Shown here piece by piece: positions 1-8,668 of a stretch of 15,067 nt of DNA. The stretch spans positions 1 through 15,067 of the forward strand of contig CAZDWF010000090.1 in NCBI GenBank assembly GCA_964508895.1, read 5' to 3'. Made by a program: the position numbers and the translations under genes. The notes beneath the pieces were generated by a model, which saw only the letters and a list, made by a program, of their open reading frames with translations, was not told the DNA's origin and searched no databases. The DNA comes from M55B132 sp964508895. Its GTDB lineage: Bacteria > Bacteroidota > Bacteroidia > Bacteroidales > B18-G4. Every line of letters starts with the position of its first letter. Positions within the stretch are counted from its first letter, which is position 1.

Positions 1-668
1 CTCACCAGGTCGACCCTTTTAATTTGAAAGAAGCGGCTTATATTATTAAGAACTCTTATACTTTCTTCCCGGAAAAAAGCATACATATTATTGGGATTAA
101 TACTGAAGAGTCAGACGAAAATCCTCATGTGGCCTTGATGAAAGATAATCATTACTTCATTGGTTCAGATAACGGTATATACAGCCTGATTTTTAACTCA
201 GCTCCTGATCAGATCGTTGAACTGGATATTATCCAGGATTCGGATTATTATACCTTTTCTACCCGGGATAGATTTGTGAAAGCTGCTGCTATGATCTCTT
301 CGGGTAAAAAACTTGAGGAATTAGGCCCTTCAAGAGATAAAATTTCAGAGCAGATGTTGTTCAGACCGGTTGTAGGTGCAGATTCAATAAAAGGTATTGT
401 TATTTATATTGATAATTATGAGAATGTTATTACCAATATAACAAAAGACCTTTTTGAAAAAGTCAGGAAAGGAAGAAAATTCAGGATTGTTTTTAGAGGT
501 GAGGAGATAAAAACTGTTAAAGCATCTTATTCAGAGGTTAATGTAAGTGATGTGCTTGCTTTATTTGCCTCAAACGGACATCTGCAAATTGCTTTGAATA
601 AAGCCAATGCAAGTACTTTATTGGGCCTGTATATGGACGATCCGGTAAGGATTGAGTTTTTCGATTAG
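1..668 (+). CDS. SAM hydrolase / SAM hydroxide adenosyltransferase family protein (DUF62), 5' end cut off by window
   Basis: This is the 3' part of a gene that enters from the left edge. The frame is already open at base 3 and reads HQVDPFNLKEAAYIIKNSY, which resembles the internal segment of this family that follows the 'DITH' motif. The TTG at 24 is therefore an internal Leu codon, not the start. About 222 codons are visible; the family usually has about 260-300 residues, so roughly 50 are missing. The C-terminal domain carries the family-type stretch IDNYENVITNI, which corresponds to the usual 'IDxFGNxxTNI' part of the SAM pocket. Known members hydrolyse S-adenosylmethionine to adenosine and methionine; a few are halogenases. 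The N-terminal catalytic residues are outside the window, so the exact reaction cannot be judged. A 124-bp gap separates it from gldF, so it is probably a separate transcription unit. Confidence 0.85.
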   Translation, partial: HQVDPFNLKEAAYIIKNSYTFFPEKSIHIIGINTEESDENPHVALMKDNHYFIGSDNGIYSLIFNSAPDQIVELDIIQDSDYYTFSTRDRFVKAAAMISSGKKLEELGPSRDKISEQMLFRPVVGADSIKGIVIYIDNYENVITNITKDLFEKVRKGRKFRIVFRGEEIKTVKASYSEVNVSDVLALFASNGHLQIALNKANASTLLGLYMDDPVRIEFFD

Positions 669-792
669 TTAATGTATGCAACTTCTGCAATTTATTTTCG
701 GCTTAAACGTTTCCTCATTACCTTATAAATACTGTAGATAAGTAAAAATTATTAACTTTGCATGCTTATAAAAATCAAGGTGGATTGAAGAT
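669..792 (+). promoter_or_regulatory. Candidate promoter of the gldFG-polysaccharide run (TAACTTTG at 753-760)
   Basis: This 124-bp gap contains TAACTTTG at 753-760, an exact match to the Bacteroidota -7 consensus TAnnTTTG. Transcription would start near 767, about 25 nt before the gldF ATG at 793. I see no TTG at the usual -33 distance, so only half of the promoter is supported. No convincing terminator hairpin for the upstream SAM hydrolase gene is visible here. Confidence 0.5.
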
Positions 793-1530
793 ATGCTAAG
801 TCTCTATAAAAAAGAAATCAATAGTTTTTTAAGCTCCTTGATAGGCTATATTGTTATTATAGTCTTTCTTTTGGTAATTGGCCTTTTCTTATGGGTGTTC
901 CCACTTGATTCCAATGTTTTTTTCTTTGGATATGCCAATATTGATGGATTGTTTACTATAGCCCCTTTTGTCTTTTTATTTCTTATTCCTGCTATTACAA
1001 TGAGAATGTTTGCTGAAGAGAAGAAAACAGGAACTATTGAACAATTGCTTACTCAACCTATTGGTGATTTTCAAATTGTATTTGGCAAATACCTGGCAGG
1101 ATTAAGCCTTGTTGTTATAGCTTTATTGCCCACACTGGTCTACTTTTTTTCTGTTTATGAACTTGGATTTACCAGGGGAAATATTGACCAGGGTGGCATG
1201 TGGGGTTCATATATCGGATTGTTTTTTCTTGGAGCGGCATTTATTGCTATAGGTTTATTTGCATCATCAATAACTGATAATCAGATCATTTCTTTCATAC
1301 TGGCTGTTCTACTCTGTGGTTTTGTTTATATGGGCTTTGAGTTTATCTGGTCACTGGATATGTTTGGGGGATTAGATTTATTTATCAGGTCTTTAGGGAT
1401 AAGCGCACATTATTCATCCATTAGCAGAGGTGTAATTGATACAAGAGATATTTTATACTTCCTGAGCGTGATTGCTTTGTTTTTATTGTTGACGAAATTT
1501 GTATTGTCTGCCCGAAAATGGAAACATTAG
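793..1530 (+). CDS. gldF: Gliding motility-associated ABC transporter permease GldF
   Basis: The product is a 245-residue, very hydrophobic inner-membrane protein with about six predicted membrane segments. It begins MLSLYKKEINSFLSSLIGYI, as is typical of GldF and related ABC-2 permeases. Between membrane segments two and three lies RMFAEEKKTGTIEQLLTQPI (residues 71-90), the hallmark cytoplasmic loop of this family, with the 'EE+xxGTIE' core. GldF pairs with GldG and the ATPase GldA to form an ABC transporter required for gliding in Flavobacterium johnsoniae; its substrate is unresolved. gldG follows after 37 nt. gldA is not in the window, as is also the case around gldFG in F. johnsoniae, where gldA is at a separate locus. 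Gliding itself cannot be inferred, since gldF homologues also occur in non-gliding Bacteroidota. Confidence 0.92.
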   Translation: MLSLYKKEINSFLSSLIGYIVIIVFLLVIGLFLWVFPLDSNVFFFGYANIDGLFTIAPFVFLFLIPAITMRMFAEEKKTGTIEQLLTQPIGDFQIVFGKYLAGLSLVVIALLPTLVYFFSVYELGFTRGNIDQGGMWGSYIGLFFLGAAFIAIGLFASSITDNQIISFILAVLLCGFVYMGFEFIWSLDMFGGLDLFIRSLGISAHYSSISRGVIDTRDILYFLSVIALFLLLTKFVLSARKWKH

Positions 1531-1567
1531 TAATTAATAATTGGATTGAAGATTTGAGATTTTAGAT

Positions 1568-3319
1568 ATGTCGAAGCGATTGAGGAAAATACGGAAACAA
1601 AATATTATCCAGCTTTTAACAGGCGTGATTATCATAGTATTGCTTAATATTATTGGCTCTTATATTTTTACACGAATTGATCTAACTGCTGAAAAGAGAT
1701 ATACCCTTTCTGAATCAACCAAGGACTTGCTGGATGATCTTGAAGATGTGGTATACTTCCAGATATATCTTGATGGAGATTTTCCTGCAGGATTTAAAAG
1801 GTTAAAGAACTCTACCAGTGAATTGCTAGATGAATTTCGTGCCTATAATGAAAATATTGAATATGAGTTTATCAATCCATCTGAGAGCGATGACCCAATG
1901 GTAAGAAATAGCACTTACCAACTTTTGATGGAAAGAGGATTGATCCCAACTGACCTTCAGGTTAATACAGGTGATGGAATGAGAAAGCAGATCATCTTCC
2001 CTGGTGCGATAGTTACATATCTGAATAATGAATCTCCTGTTGAGCTTTTAAGATCTCAGATGGGAATGCCTCCTGAAGAAGTTCTGAATAATTCTATAGA
2101 ATCACTGGAATTTAACCTTGGCAGTGCAATAAAAAGAATCACCAGGGTGTCAAAACCAAAGGTTGCTTTCATAACAGGACATGGAGAACTTGGTGAGCTT
2201 GAAACTACTGACATTGCTGCTGCACTTGCAGAATATTATATTTTGGAAAGAGTGAAAATTGATGGACAGGTAAATAGTCTTACTGAAAGAAAACTATATG
2301 ATTCCACAAGCTATTCGATCAGGAATAAATTTGATGCCATTGTAATTGCACAGCCTGATTCTGTTTTTTCAGAAAAGGATAAGTTTATTATAGATCAGTT
2401 TATTATGAGGGGCGGAAAGATATTGTGGCTTATTGATCCTGTAAGAACATCAATGGACAGCCTGCAATCCTCTGACGCAACTGTTGCTGTATATAATAAC
2501 CTCAACCTCGATGACCAATTGTTTAATTATGGTGTTAGGTTAAATGGTAACCTTATCATGGATCTTAATGCTCTTCGTATTCCGCTTACAACAGGAAATG
2601 TTGCAGGGCAACCACAAATTGAGTTTTTTCCTTGGTACTACTTCCCGGTGATAACACCTACTTCAAAACATCCTGTTATAAATAATCTTAATGCTATAAA
2701 AACTGAGTTTATCAGTAGCATTGATACCATTAAAACTCCGGGAGTTAAAAAAGAATTTCTTCTATGGACTTCGCCCTATTCCAAGGTTTCTAATGTTCCT
2801 GTGTATATCAATTTGAATATATTGAGAGAAGAGCCAGGAAGGGAGGAATACAATATGCCATCACAGCCTGTTGCCGTGTTACTTGAGGGTAATTTCAAAT
2901 CATTATATGATAACAGAATACCACCTTCGATAATGTACAGCAAAGAAATTGATTTCATTGGAAAAAGTGAGCCTACAAGTATGATAGTGATATCTGATGG
3001 TGATATTATAAAGAATCAATTGCATTATTCCAAAGGATATCCTTTACCACTTGGTTATGATCAGTATACAGGACAAACATTTGGGAATAAGGAGCTTATC
3101 CTGAATGCATTAAATTACCTGACTGATGGTCCTGGACTTATTTCAATAAGGTCACGAGAGCTTAAGCTGAGATTACTGGATATGACAAGGGTTAATGACA
3201 ATAAACTTTTCTGGCAGCTTTTTAATGTATTATTACCCATTGTTGTAATTATTGCATTAGGTATCTTTATAATATGGTTTAGAAAGAATAAGTATACAAA
3301 ACCTCTGGTTAAAAAATAG
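1568..3319 (+). CDS. gldG: Gliding motility-associated ABC transporter auxiliary/substrate-binding protein GldG
   Basis: This 583-residue protein has a short basic N-terminus, a membrane segment at about 15-35, a large extracytoplasmic region and a C-terminal membrane segment at about 551-571 followed by a basic tail. The segment IDLTAEKRYTLSEST (about 37-51), just after the first membrane helix, is a signature of GldG. FITGHGELGE from residue 201 is the characteristic motif of the ABC_transp_aux (PF09822-type) domain. Length and topology match GldG. It should sit in the inner membrane with its bulk in the periplasm, partnering the GldF permease encoded 37 nt upstream. An 11-bp sequence, GGATTGAAGAT, precedes both gldF (782-792) and gldG (1543-1553), possibly a shared leader or translation signal. 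The 60-residue minus-strand frame inside the gene is a shadow. Confidence 0.92.
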   Translation: MSKRLRKIRKQNIIQLLTGVIIIVLLNIIGSYIFTRIDLTAEKRYTLSESTKDLLDDLEDVVYFQIYLDGDFPAGFKRLKNSTSELLDEFRAYNENIEYEFINPSESDDPMVRNSTYQLLMERGLIPTDLQVNTGDGMRKQIIFPGAIVTYLNNESPVELLRSQMGMPPEEVLNNSIESLEFNLGSAIKRITRVSKPKVAFITGHGELGELETTDIAAALAEYYILERVKIDGQVNSLTERKLYDSTSYSIRNKFDAIVIAQPDSVFSEKDKFIIDQFIMRGGKILWLIDPVRTSMDSLQSSDATVAVYNNLNLDDQLFNYGVRLNGNLIMDLNALRIPLTTGNVAGQPQIEFFPWYYFPVITPTSKHPVINNLNAIKTEFISSIDTIKTPGVKKEFLLWTSPYSKVSNVPVYINLNILREEPGREEYNMPSQPVAVLLEGNFKSLYDNRIPPSIMYSKEIDFIGKSEPTSMIVISDGDIIKNQLHYSKGYPLPLGYDQYTGQTFGNKELILNALNYLTDGPGLISIRSRELKLRLLDMTRVNDNKLFWQLFNVLLPIVVIIALGIFIIWFRKNKYTKPLVKK

Positions 3320-3353
3320 TTTTTATCCTGTCTAATTATAAAAATTTATACAA

Positions 3354-4436
3354 ATGAAAAGAAACAGGATAGTCCTGATCACTACAATAATTCTATTAGC
3401 AGTAGCATTAGCCCTTATATTGACGACCAATTCTTCTACATTGAGAAGTAGCGAGGTTGATTTCTCTGTTGAAGATACATCAGCAATCACCAGGCTATTT
3501 ATGGTTGATAAGAACAATAACAGTGTGCTTCTTGAAAAAATAAATCCTGGAGAATGGAGATTAAATGGTGAATACAGAGCTCATCAATTTAATGTTAATG
3601 GCTTACTTGAAACTATAAAAGAAATTAAGGTCAAGTCTCCAGTTGCAAAAAATGCCCAAAATAATGTCCTTTCAAGATTGTCGGCAACAGCTGTTAAAAT
3701 TGAGATTTACCAAAAGAAGCCCAGGATAGACGTTTTTGGACTAAAGCTCTGGCCCAGGGAAGTTCTATCAAAGGTTTATTATGTTGGAGGCCCAACTCCG
3801 GACAATCGTGGCACATTCATGATTTTAGAAGGGGCAGAAAAGCCATATATTATTTATATACCGAGTTTCAGGGGCTTTGTTGCTGCAAGATATTCACCAG
3901 AGGAAGATGATTGGAGGGATCATAGCATTTTTAAAACAAAAATAAATGATATAAAGTCTGTGTCTGTTGATTTTATCGCAAAGCCTGATGAATCATATAC
4001 GGTTTATAATGAAGGGCTGGATGATTTCAGCCTGGTGACCAAGTTGGATGGAAAAGAAAAGTTGTTTGATACTCTCAGGATGATAACATATCTTACTTCA
4101 TTTGCTGATATTCGCTACGAAGCAATATTAAATAACTCCATAAATAAAGAGTATATTGATTCAGTTTCCTCCTCACCCGTAGCACATATTATCACTCTCA
4201 TTACTAAAGATGGCGACACGGTAAAAGTTGTAACGCACAGAAAAAGAGGCTTTAGTGAGTTGTATGATGAGGAAAAAGGAATTCAGCTGGTACCATTTGA
4301 TCTTGACAGGCTTTATGCTTTTATAAATAATAGGAGGGATTTTGTGCTTTTACAATACTTTGTTTTTGACAAGGTTTTGCGACCTGCATCCTATTTGCAG
4401 GGATCTGATGTGGAAAACCCATATCCTGTGAATTAA
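3354..4436 (+). CDS. DUF4340 domain-containing membrane-anchored protein
   Basis: The product has 360 residues, with a basic start (MKRNR), one N-terminal membrane segment at about 6-25, and a soluble extracytoplasmic remainder. After the anchor come repeated short beta-rich modules, e.g. ITRLFMVDKNNNSVLLEKI then GEWRLNGEYRA, the usual pattern of DUF4340 proteins ('I..I.i.....v.L.k....W.l'). No catalytic motif is recognisable. DUF4340 genes are frequently found beside GldG-type ABC auxiliary genes, and this one follows gldG by 34 nt, so it is probably an accessory periplasmic part of the same transporter. That role is inference from position. Its stop codon lies only 5 nt before the flippase start, which ties the gld genes physically to the polysaccharide cluster. 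Confidence 0.8.
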   Translation: MKRNRIVLITTIILLAVALALILTTNSSTLRSSEVDFSVEDTSAITRLFMVDKNNNSVLLEKINPGEWRLNGEYRAHQFNVNGLLETIKEIKVKSPVAKNAQNNVLSRLSATAVKIEIYQKKPRIDVFGLKLWPREVLSKVYYVGGPTPDNRGTFMILEGAEKPYIIYIPSFRGFVAARYSPEEDDWRDHSIFKTKINDIKSVSVDFIAKPDESYTVYNEGLDDFSLVTKLDGKEKLFDTLRMITYLTSFADIRYEAILNNSINKEYIDSVSSSPVAHIITLITKDGDTVKVVTHRKRGFSELYDEEKGIQLVPFDLDRLYAFINNRRDFVLLQYFVFDKVLRPASYLQGSDVENPYPVN

Positions 4437-4441
4437 TTCAG

Positions 4442-5719
4442 ATGATTAAGAAATATATTAGATCTGAGTTCTTGAAAAATGTAGCTACCTTAATGACAGG
4501 AACTGCACTGGCGCAAGCAGTTCCATTATTAATCTCACCTATTTTAAGCAGGATATATTCGCCTGAAGATTTTGGAATATTTGCTATTTTCATGATGCTG
4601 TCTGCACTTATTGGAATAATAGCAACAGCAAGATATGAACTGGCTATTATCCTTCCAAAATCCGACAAAGAAGCAAAAAATCTTTTTGCTCTAAGTTTAA
4701 TGCTTACCATAATAATAGCAAGCCTTACTCTTATTTTGATAAGTATTTTCAAAAATGATATTCTGATTCTTCTTAAAGCTCCTGAAATGGGTAACTATGT
4801 GTACCTGGTTCCTTTGATGGTATTATTCATGGGCTTATACCAGACATTAAATAACTGGTCAATTCGAAAAAAATCATTTCAGAATAATGCAATAAGCAGA
4901 GTTTCTCAGACTACCAGCATGTCAGCAACACAACTGCTACTTGGTATTACTGCTTTAAAACCCATTGGTTTGATCATTGGTCAGATTCTCGGACAGCTGA
5001 TTGCTTCATTGGTTCTTGTGATTAGATTGGTAAAGAATCCTAATCAGTTTTTTAAAGGTGTTACAATAAATGGAATTATTAATAATGCCAGAAAATACAG
5101 GAACTTTCTAAAAATTAATACGCCACATGCTTTTGTTGATAATTTAAAAGAACAGGGAACAGTTTATATACTGATTGCTTTTTTTACACAAAAAATTCTG
5201 GGTTCTTACAATTTTGCATATAGAATAATCAATGCTCCCTCTGGTTTAATAGGCAATGCAATGTATCAGGTCTTTTATCAAAAAGCTTCAGTAGCAAAAG
5301 AAGAAAATATAAAATTACAGCCCATTGTACTTAAGTTCTATAAAAATCTTTTTTTAATAGGTTTGCCGATTTATGGTATACTCTTCTTTTTTGCTCCTGA
5401 TATTTTTGCTTTTGTATTTGGTGAAAAGTGGCGTATTGCCGGGGAAATATCCAGCATAATTTCTCCCTGGTTGTTTTTAAAGTTTATGGCAATGCCTGTT
5501 TCATGCTTGACAGTTGTTTTAAATAAGCAATCCCAGGCATTTCTTATTACTATTACTGAAATTATTCTGAAGTTCGCTGCTTTAATTTACGGAGGAACAA
5601 CCGGAGATTATAAAACAGCTTTCATCTTTATGAGTGTTTCTTGTGCTTTGGTAATGATTTTTGCTTTATATTGGTATCATAGAATCGCAGGGATGAGCCT
5701 CAATAAGGATATTTATTAA
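4442..5719 (+). CDS. Wzx-type polysaccharide flippase (oligosaccharide translocase)
   Basis: The product has 425 residues, mostly hydrophobic, with about 12 predicted membrane segments, as in the Polysacc_synt/MVF flippases. Diagnostic stretches are the N-terminal ISPILSRIYSPEDFGIFAIF (31-50), RYELAIILP (64-72), and GLYQTLNNWSIRKKSFQNNA near residues 137-156, all typical of Bacteroidota O-antigen or capsule flippases. It would move undecaprenyl-diphosphate-linked repeat units across the inner membrane. It starts 5 nt after the DUF4340 stop, and its TAA overlaps the next ATG by one base (TAATG, 5717-5721), implying translational coupling with the acetyltransferase. wzx is the functional name, but the substrate, and so a strict symbol, cannot be assigned from sequence. 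Confidence 0.88.
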   Translation: MIKKYIRSEFLKNVATLMTGTALAQAVPLLISPILSRIYSPEDFGIFAIFMMLSALIGIIATARYELAIILPKSDKEAKNLFALSLMLTIIIASLTLILISIFKNDILILLKAPEMGNYVYLVPLMVLFMGLYQTLNNWSIRKKSFQNNAISRVSQTTSMSATQLLLGITALKPIGLIIGQILGQLIASLVLVIRLVKNPNQFFKGVTINGIINNARKYRNFLKINTPHAFVDNLKEQGTVYILIAFFTQKILGSYNFAYRIINAPSGLIGNAMYQVFYQKASVAKEENIKLQPIVLKFYKNLFLIGLPIYGILFFFAPDIFAFVFGEKWRIAGEISSIISPWLFLKFMAMPVSCLTVVLNKQSQAFLITITEIILKFAALIYGGTTGDYKTAFIFMSVSCALVMIFALYWYHRIAGMSLNKDIY

Positions 5720-6291
5720 TGAGTTTTATTGGTAAAATAAAAAGAAGTATAATTTTCAGGATGTCAAAAATGTATCATCCTGTAATGATTCGTGGCTATA
5801 AGCTAAAGAATGGTAAGATGTTGCCTAATGTAAGAATTAGTAATACAACCTTTATTGATCATCCTGAATTTCTTGAGATGGGGGATTATGTATTTATCGG
5901 ACATTATAACTTCATTGAAGCATCCAATAAAATCAAAATAGCAGAAGGATGTCAGATTACTAATTATGTTAGTATAACAAGCCATTCCAGTCATATTGCA
6001 ATAAGGTTATACGGTCGTCAATATATTAATGAAAAGAATCACATCGGGTATGTTAAAGGACCAGTACAGATTGGAAAATACTGTTTTATTGGCCCTCATT
6101 CATTAATATTGCCTGATACTACAATTGGTGATGCATGTTTAATACATCCATACAGTAAGGTTCAGGGGGAATTTCCTGATTATTCAATTATAGCTGGTAA
6201 TCCTGCAAAGATTATTGGAGATACCAGGGAAATGGATAAAAAGTATCTTGAAGAGCATCCAATGCTTAGAAAATATGATATTTTTGATTGA
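5719..6291 (+). CDS. Hexapeptide-repeat O-acyltransferase (CatB/maltose O-acetyltransferase-like)
   Basis: This 190-residue protein consists largely of left-handed beta-helix hexapeptide repeats ([LIV]-G-x4 periodicity), e.g. MGDYVFIGHYNFIEA (54-68), IAEGCQITNYVSI (74-86) and IGKYCFIGPHSLILPDTTIG (118-137). ITSHSSH (86-92) sits where this family has its catalytic histidine, making His89 the likely residue. It ends with the family tail IIAGNPAKIIG (157-167) and an acidic/basic helical extension. It probably acetylates a sugar of the repeat unit using acetyl-CoA in the cytoplasm; the acceptor is unknown. It overlaps the flippase gene by one base and lies 28 nt before the Wzy-like gene. The N-terminal 35 residues lack repeats, which is usual for CatB-related enzymes. 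Confidence 0.85.
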   Translation: MSFIGKIKRSIIFRMSKMYHPVMIRGYKLKNGKMLPNVRISNTTFIDHPEFLEMGDYVFIGHYNFIEASNKIKIAEGCQITNYVSITSHSSHIAIRLYGRQYINEKNHIGYVKGPVQIGKYCFIGPHSLILPDTTIGDACLIHPYSKVQGEFPDYSIIAGNPAKIIGDTREMDKKYLEEHPMLRKYDIFD

Positions 6292-6319
6292 GATATAGGA
6301 AGATGATATTATTTATTTA

Positions 6320-7654
6320 ATGAATATCAAGGATAGAGGAATGAAAATAGTACAATATAACATTTCAAATTTTGAAAAGTACTTGTTTTATTTTAGCCTG
6401 GTCTCTATATTTCTATTGCCTAGCATAAATTTGTTCCCTAATTTATTCGCGATCCGCCCTGAAGATATCATTTTCCCAATAATTGTATGCATAGTAATTT
6501 GCAATAAAGCCTATATCGATTTTTTTTATAGTCGTTTTTTACTGCTGTTTTCAGCTTATATATTGTTTACCATACTGATAAACAATATGCATGCTTATCG
6601 TGATTATTCTGAGATCTATAAAATTATCAAGTATTTGTTTTACCTGATGTTCTTTATGTATAGTATAAAGAAGTTTACTTATTTAAAGATACTTGAGGTA
6701 ATATTTGTGTTTGTCTTTATCTTCAATATAATGCATTATTTCAATGTGTTTAATTTTAATAATATTATTGAACCTTTTTATACATCTGAATTACGTATCT
6801 TGTTTTTCGGAAAAAATTCTTTAGGTTTTCCTGATACAAAAAGAATGCTTGGAACAATGGGCAATCCCAATAACAATGCAATAATGTTCTTGTTTTTCAT
6901 CACTCTATTTATTCCTGGGAAGAAATCAAATAAAATTCATAATATCATTTTTTACCTTGCTTTTAGTGGAGTTTTATTTACTCAATCCAGAACAGGTATG
7001 GTTGCTTTTATTGTAATTGTTATAGTAAATATTTTTATTCAAAAATTACGCTATAAAATTGTATTGAAGCAATTAGGATTTTTCGCATTAATTTTTCTGA
7101 CTATTAATTTACTGGAATATATTGAGTTATCCCTAGTTAAACCGTTAAGTCCTGATGAAAAAAAAGAGCTGATAGAAAAAGGAGAAAAGCTTGATAGGGA
7201 TAGGTTATTTCATGCTTCAAAATACCTTACCAATATTATTGAGGATGATATGTCAGAAACCTTTTTTTCAGGAAGGTTTAATACATGGAATATGCTCTGG
7301 GCAATGATTAAAGAGAAACCGGTTTTTGGACATGGTCCATGGAAAAATTACTTTTATAAAAATAATATCTATCCGGAAAGTGAATATGTGTTAATGACAT
7401 GGAGGTATGGGTTTTTAGGTCTGTTATTTTATTTAGCATGTATTCTGCTCCCTTTTATTTGGTATTTCAAACGAATTGATATAAAGAGGTCAAATTATTA
7501 TGTTTTATTTCTACTGATTGTTCTAATTACAGCCTTGATGAACAATCCTATGAGTGAACCAAGAATCTTGCTATTGATTGCTTTTATGAATGCAATTTTC
7601 TTTAATCAATATCTTAATAAAACAATAGATGAAAAAACTTTTGTTAATAGGTAG
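6320..7654 (+). CDS. O-antigen/polysaccharide polymerase (Wzy-type, Wzy_C domain)
   Basis: This is a 444-residue integral membrane protein with about 10-12 predicted membrane segments and a large periplasmic loop at about 265-330. Wzy/O-antigen ligase superfamily marks are GTMGNPNNNA (178-187), TQSRTGMVAF (221-230), FSGRFNTWNMLWAMI (316-330), VFGHGP (335-340) and SEYVLMTWRYGFLGLLFYL (354-372). Together with the flippase upstream, this makes it the best candidate for the polymerase that joins repeat units in the periplasm. The start at 6320 is not certain: an in-frame ATG at 6341 (residue 8) would still leave all membrane segments intact. Its last 26 bases overlap the next glycosyltransferase gene. 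Base composition is very AT-rich even for this window, as is common for wzy genes. A WaaL ligase role is the alternative. Confidence 0.82.
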   Translation: MNIKDRGMKIVQYNISNFEKYLFYFSLVSIFLLPSINLFPNLFAIRPEDIIFPIIVCIVICNKAYIDFFYSRFLLLFSAYILFTILINNMHAYRDYSEIYKIIKYLFYLMFFMYSIKKFTYLKILEVIFVFVFIFNIMHYFNVFNFNNIIEPFYTSELRILFFGKNSLGFPDTKRMLGTMGNPNNNAIMFLFFITLFIPGKKSNKIHNIIFYLAFSGVLFTQSRTGMVAFIVIVIVNIFIQKLRYKIVLKQLGFFALIFLTINLLEYIELSLVKPLSPDEKKELIEKGEKLDRDRLFHASKYLTNIIEDDMSETFFSGRFNTWNMLWAMIKEKPVFGHGPWKNYFYKNNIYPESEYVLMTWRYGFLGLLFYLACILLPFIWYFKRIDIKRSNYYVLFLLIVLITALMNNPMSEPRILLLIAFMNAIFFNQYLNKTIDEKTFVNR

Positions 7655-8666
7655 TAACTCTATACATACTGTAAGTTATTATTATCTTATCAAAGATTAT
7701 TTTAATGAGATTGTATTGATCACTGATAGAAAAGATGGACCGATTGATAATTTCAACCCCGTAATAATTAATTTTTCTATAAAAAATCCTCTAAATATTA
7801 ATAAATCCGTAAAAGAAATCAAAGAAGTAATTGAAGACTTTAATCCTGACATTATACATGTACAACAGGCTGGTTCAGAGGCATGGCTGACTGTTAAAGC
7901 CAATGAAAGTTATGGTTTGCCTATTATAATAACTGCTTTGGGAAGTGACGTGCTACATACACCATCTAAAGGAATGTTATATCGAAAAATGCTTACGAAG
8001 ATAATTAATAGTGCAGATGTATTATGCTGTGACTCATATTATGTAGCAAATGAGATGATGCAATATAGCCTGAATAAAAATCTTAATATCACAATTGCAA
8101 ATTTCGGGATAGACTCTCTTGGCAATAGCATGGATAAGAAAAATATTATTTATAGTAATAGATTGCATGAACCATTATACCAAATAGATAAAATCCTGAT
8201 TGCTTTTAGTGATTTTGTTAAGGAACAAACTGATTGGGAGTTGATTATTGCAGGAAGTGGTTCAAAAACATCTGAGCTAAAAAAGCTGGCAAAAGATATG
8301 GGAATTTATGATAAGGTTAGTTTTGTTGGGTGGGTCGATAAAGTAAAAAATTATGATTTATATAAGCAATCATTAATTTATGTGTCTTTTCCGGCATCAG
8401 ATGCAACATCTATTAGTTTATTGGAAGCAATGTCAGCAGGATGTATTCCTGTTTTATCTAACCTTCCTGCTAATCATGAATGGGTTATAAATGATTTGAA
8501 TGGAATAATTTCCCTTGACATTACTGCTGATTCATTTAAAAAGGCATTGCATCTTGATAGAAATTCTGTTAAACAACTTAATCAGCAAATAATCAATCAA
8601 GGTGCAACTAAAGACACTAACAGGGAAAAGTTTTATAATATTTATGATGCGCTTTTACAAACTTGA
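7629..8666 (+). CDS. Glycosyltransferase, GT4-like (GT-B fold)
   Basis: This 345-residue protein begins MKKLLLIGSNSIHTVSYY, a typical first beta strand of the GT-B fold. The N-terminal acceptor domain runs to about 165 and includes IIHVQQAGSE (75-84) and TALGSDVLHTP (102-112), a common GT4 segment. The C-terminal donor domain contains AGSGSK (208-213), VSFVGWVDKVKNYDLY and FPASDATSISLLEAMSAGCIPVLS (254-277). In the last, the usual E-x7-E motif appears as Asp258-x7-Glu266; this substitution is seen in other Bacteroidota GT4 enzymes. It would transfer a nucleotide-activated sugar to the lipid-linked repeat unit at the cytoplasmic face; donor and linkage are not predictable. The start overlaps the wzy-like gene by 26 bases, and the stop is 2 nt before the next start. 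The enzyme is close to the short end of the family. Confidence 0.85.
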   Translation: MKKLLLIGSNSIHTVSYYYLIKDYFNEIVLITDRKDGPIDNFNPVIINFSIKNPLNINKSVKEIKEVIEDFNPDIIHVQQAGSEAWLTVKANESYGLPIIITALGSDVLHTPSKGMLYRKMLTKIINSADVLCCDSYYVANEMMQYSLNKNLNITIANFGIDSLGNSMDKKNIIYSNRLHEPLYQIDKILIAFSDFVKEQTDWELIIAGSGSKTSELKKLAKDMGIYDKVSFVGWVDKVKNYDLYKQSLIYVSFPASDATSISLLEAMSAGCIPVLSNLPANHEWVINDLNGIISLDITADSFKKALHLDRNSVKQLNQQIINQGATKDTNREKFYNIYDALLQT

Positions 8667-8668
8667 TA

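Noticed and set aside
24..26. TTG as start codon of the first gene
   Set aside because: The frame is open upstream to the window edge and encodes family-conserved residues (HQVDPFN), so this is an internal Leu codon.
4438..4752. 104-codon minus-strand open frame opposite the flippase start
   Set aside because: It is antisense to conserved flippase motifs; its hydrophobic look mirrors the membrane-helix codons.
8663..8665. TTG at 8663 as start of the second glycosyltransferase
   Set aside because: An ATG two codons later gives the standard N-terminus, so the TTG is unnecessary.
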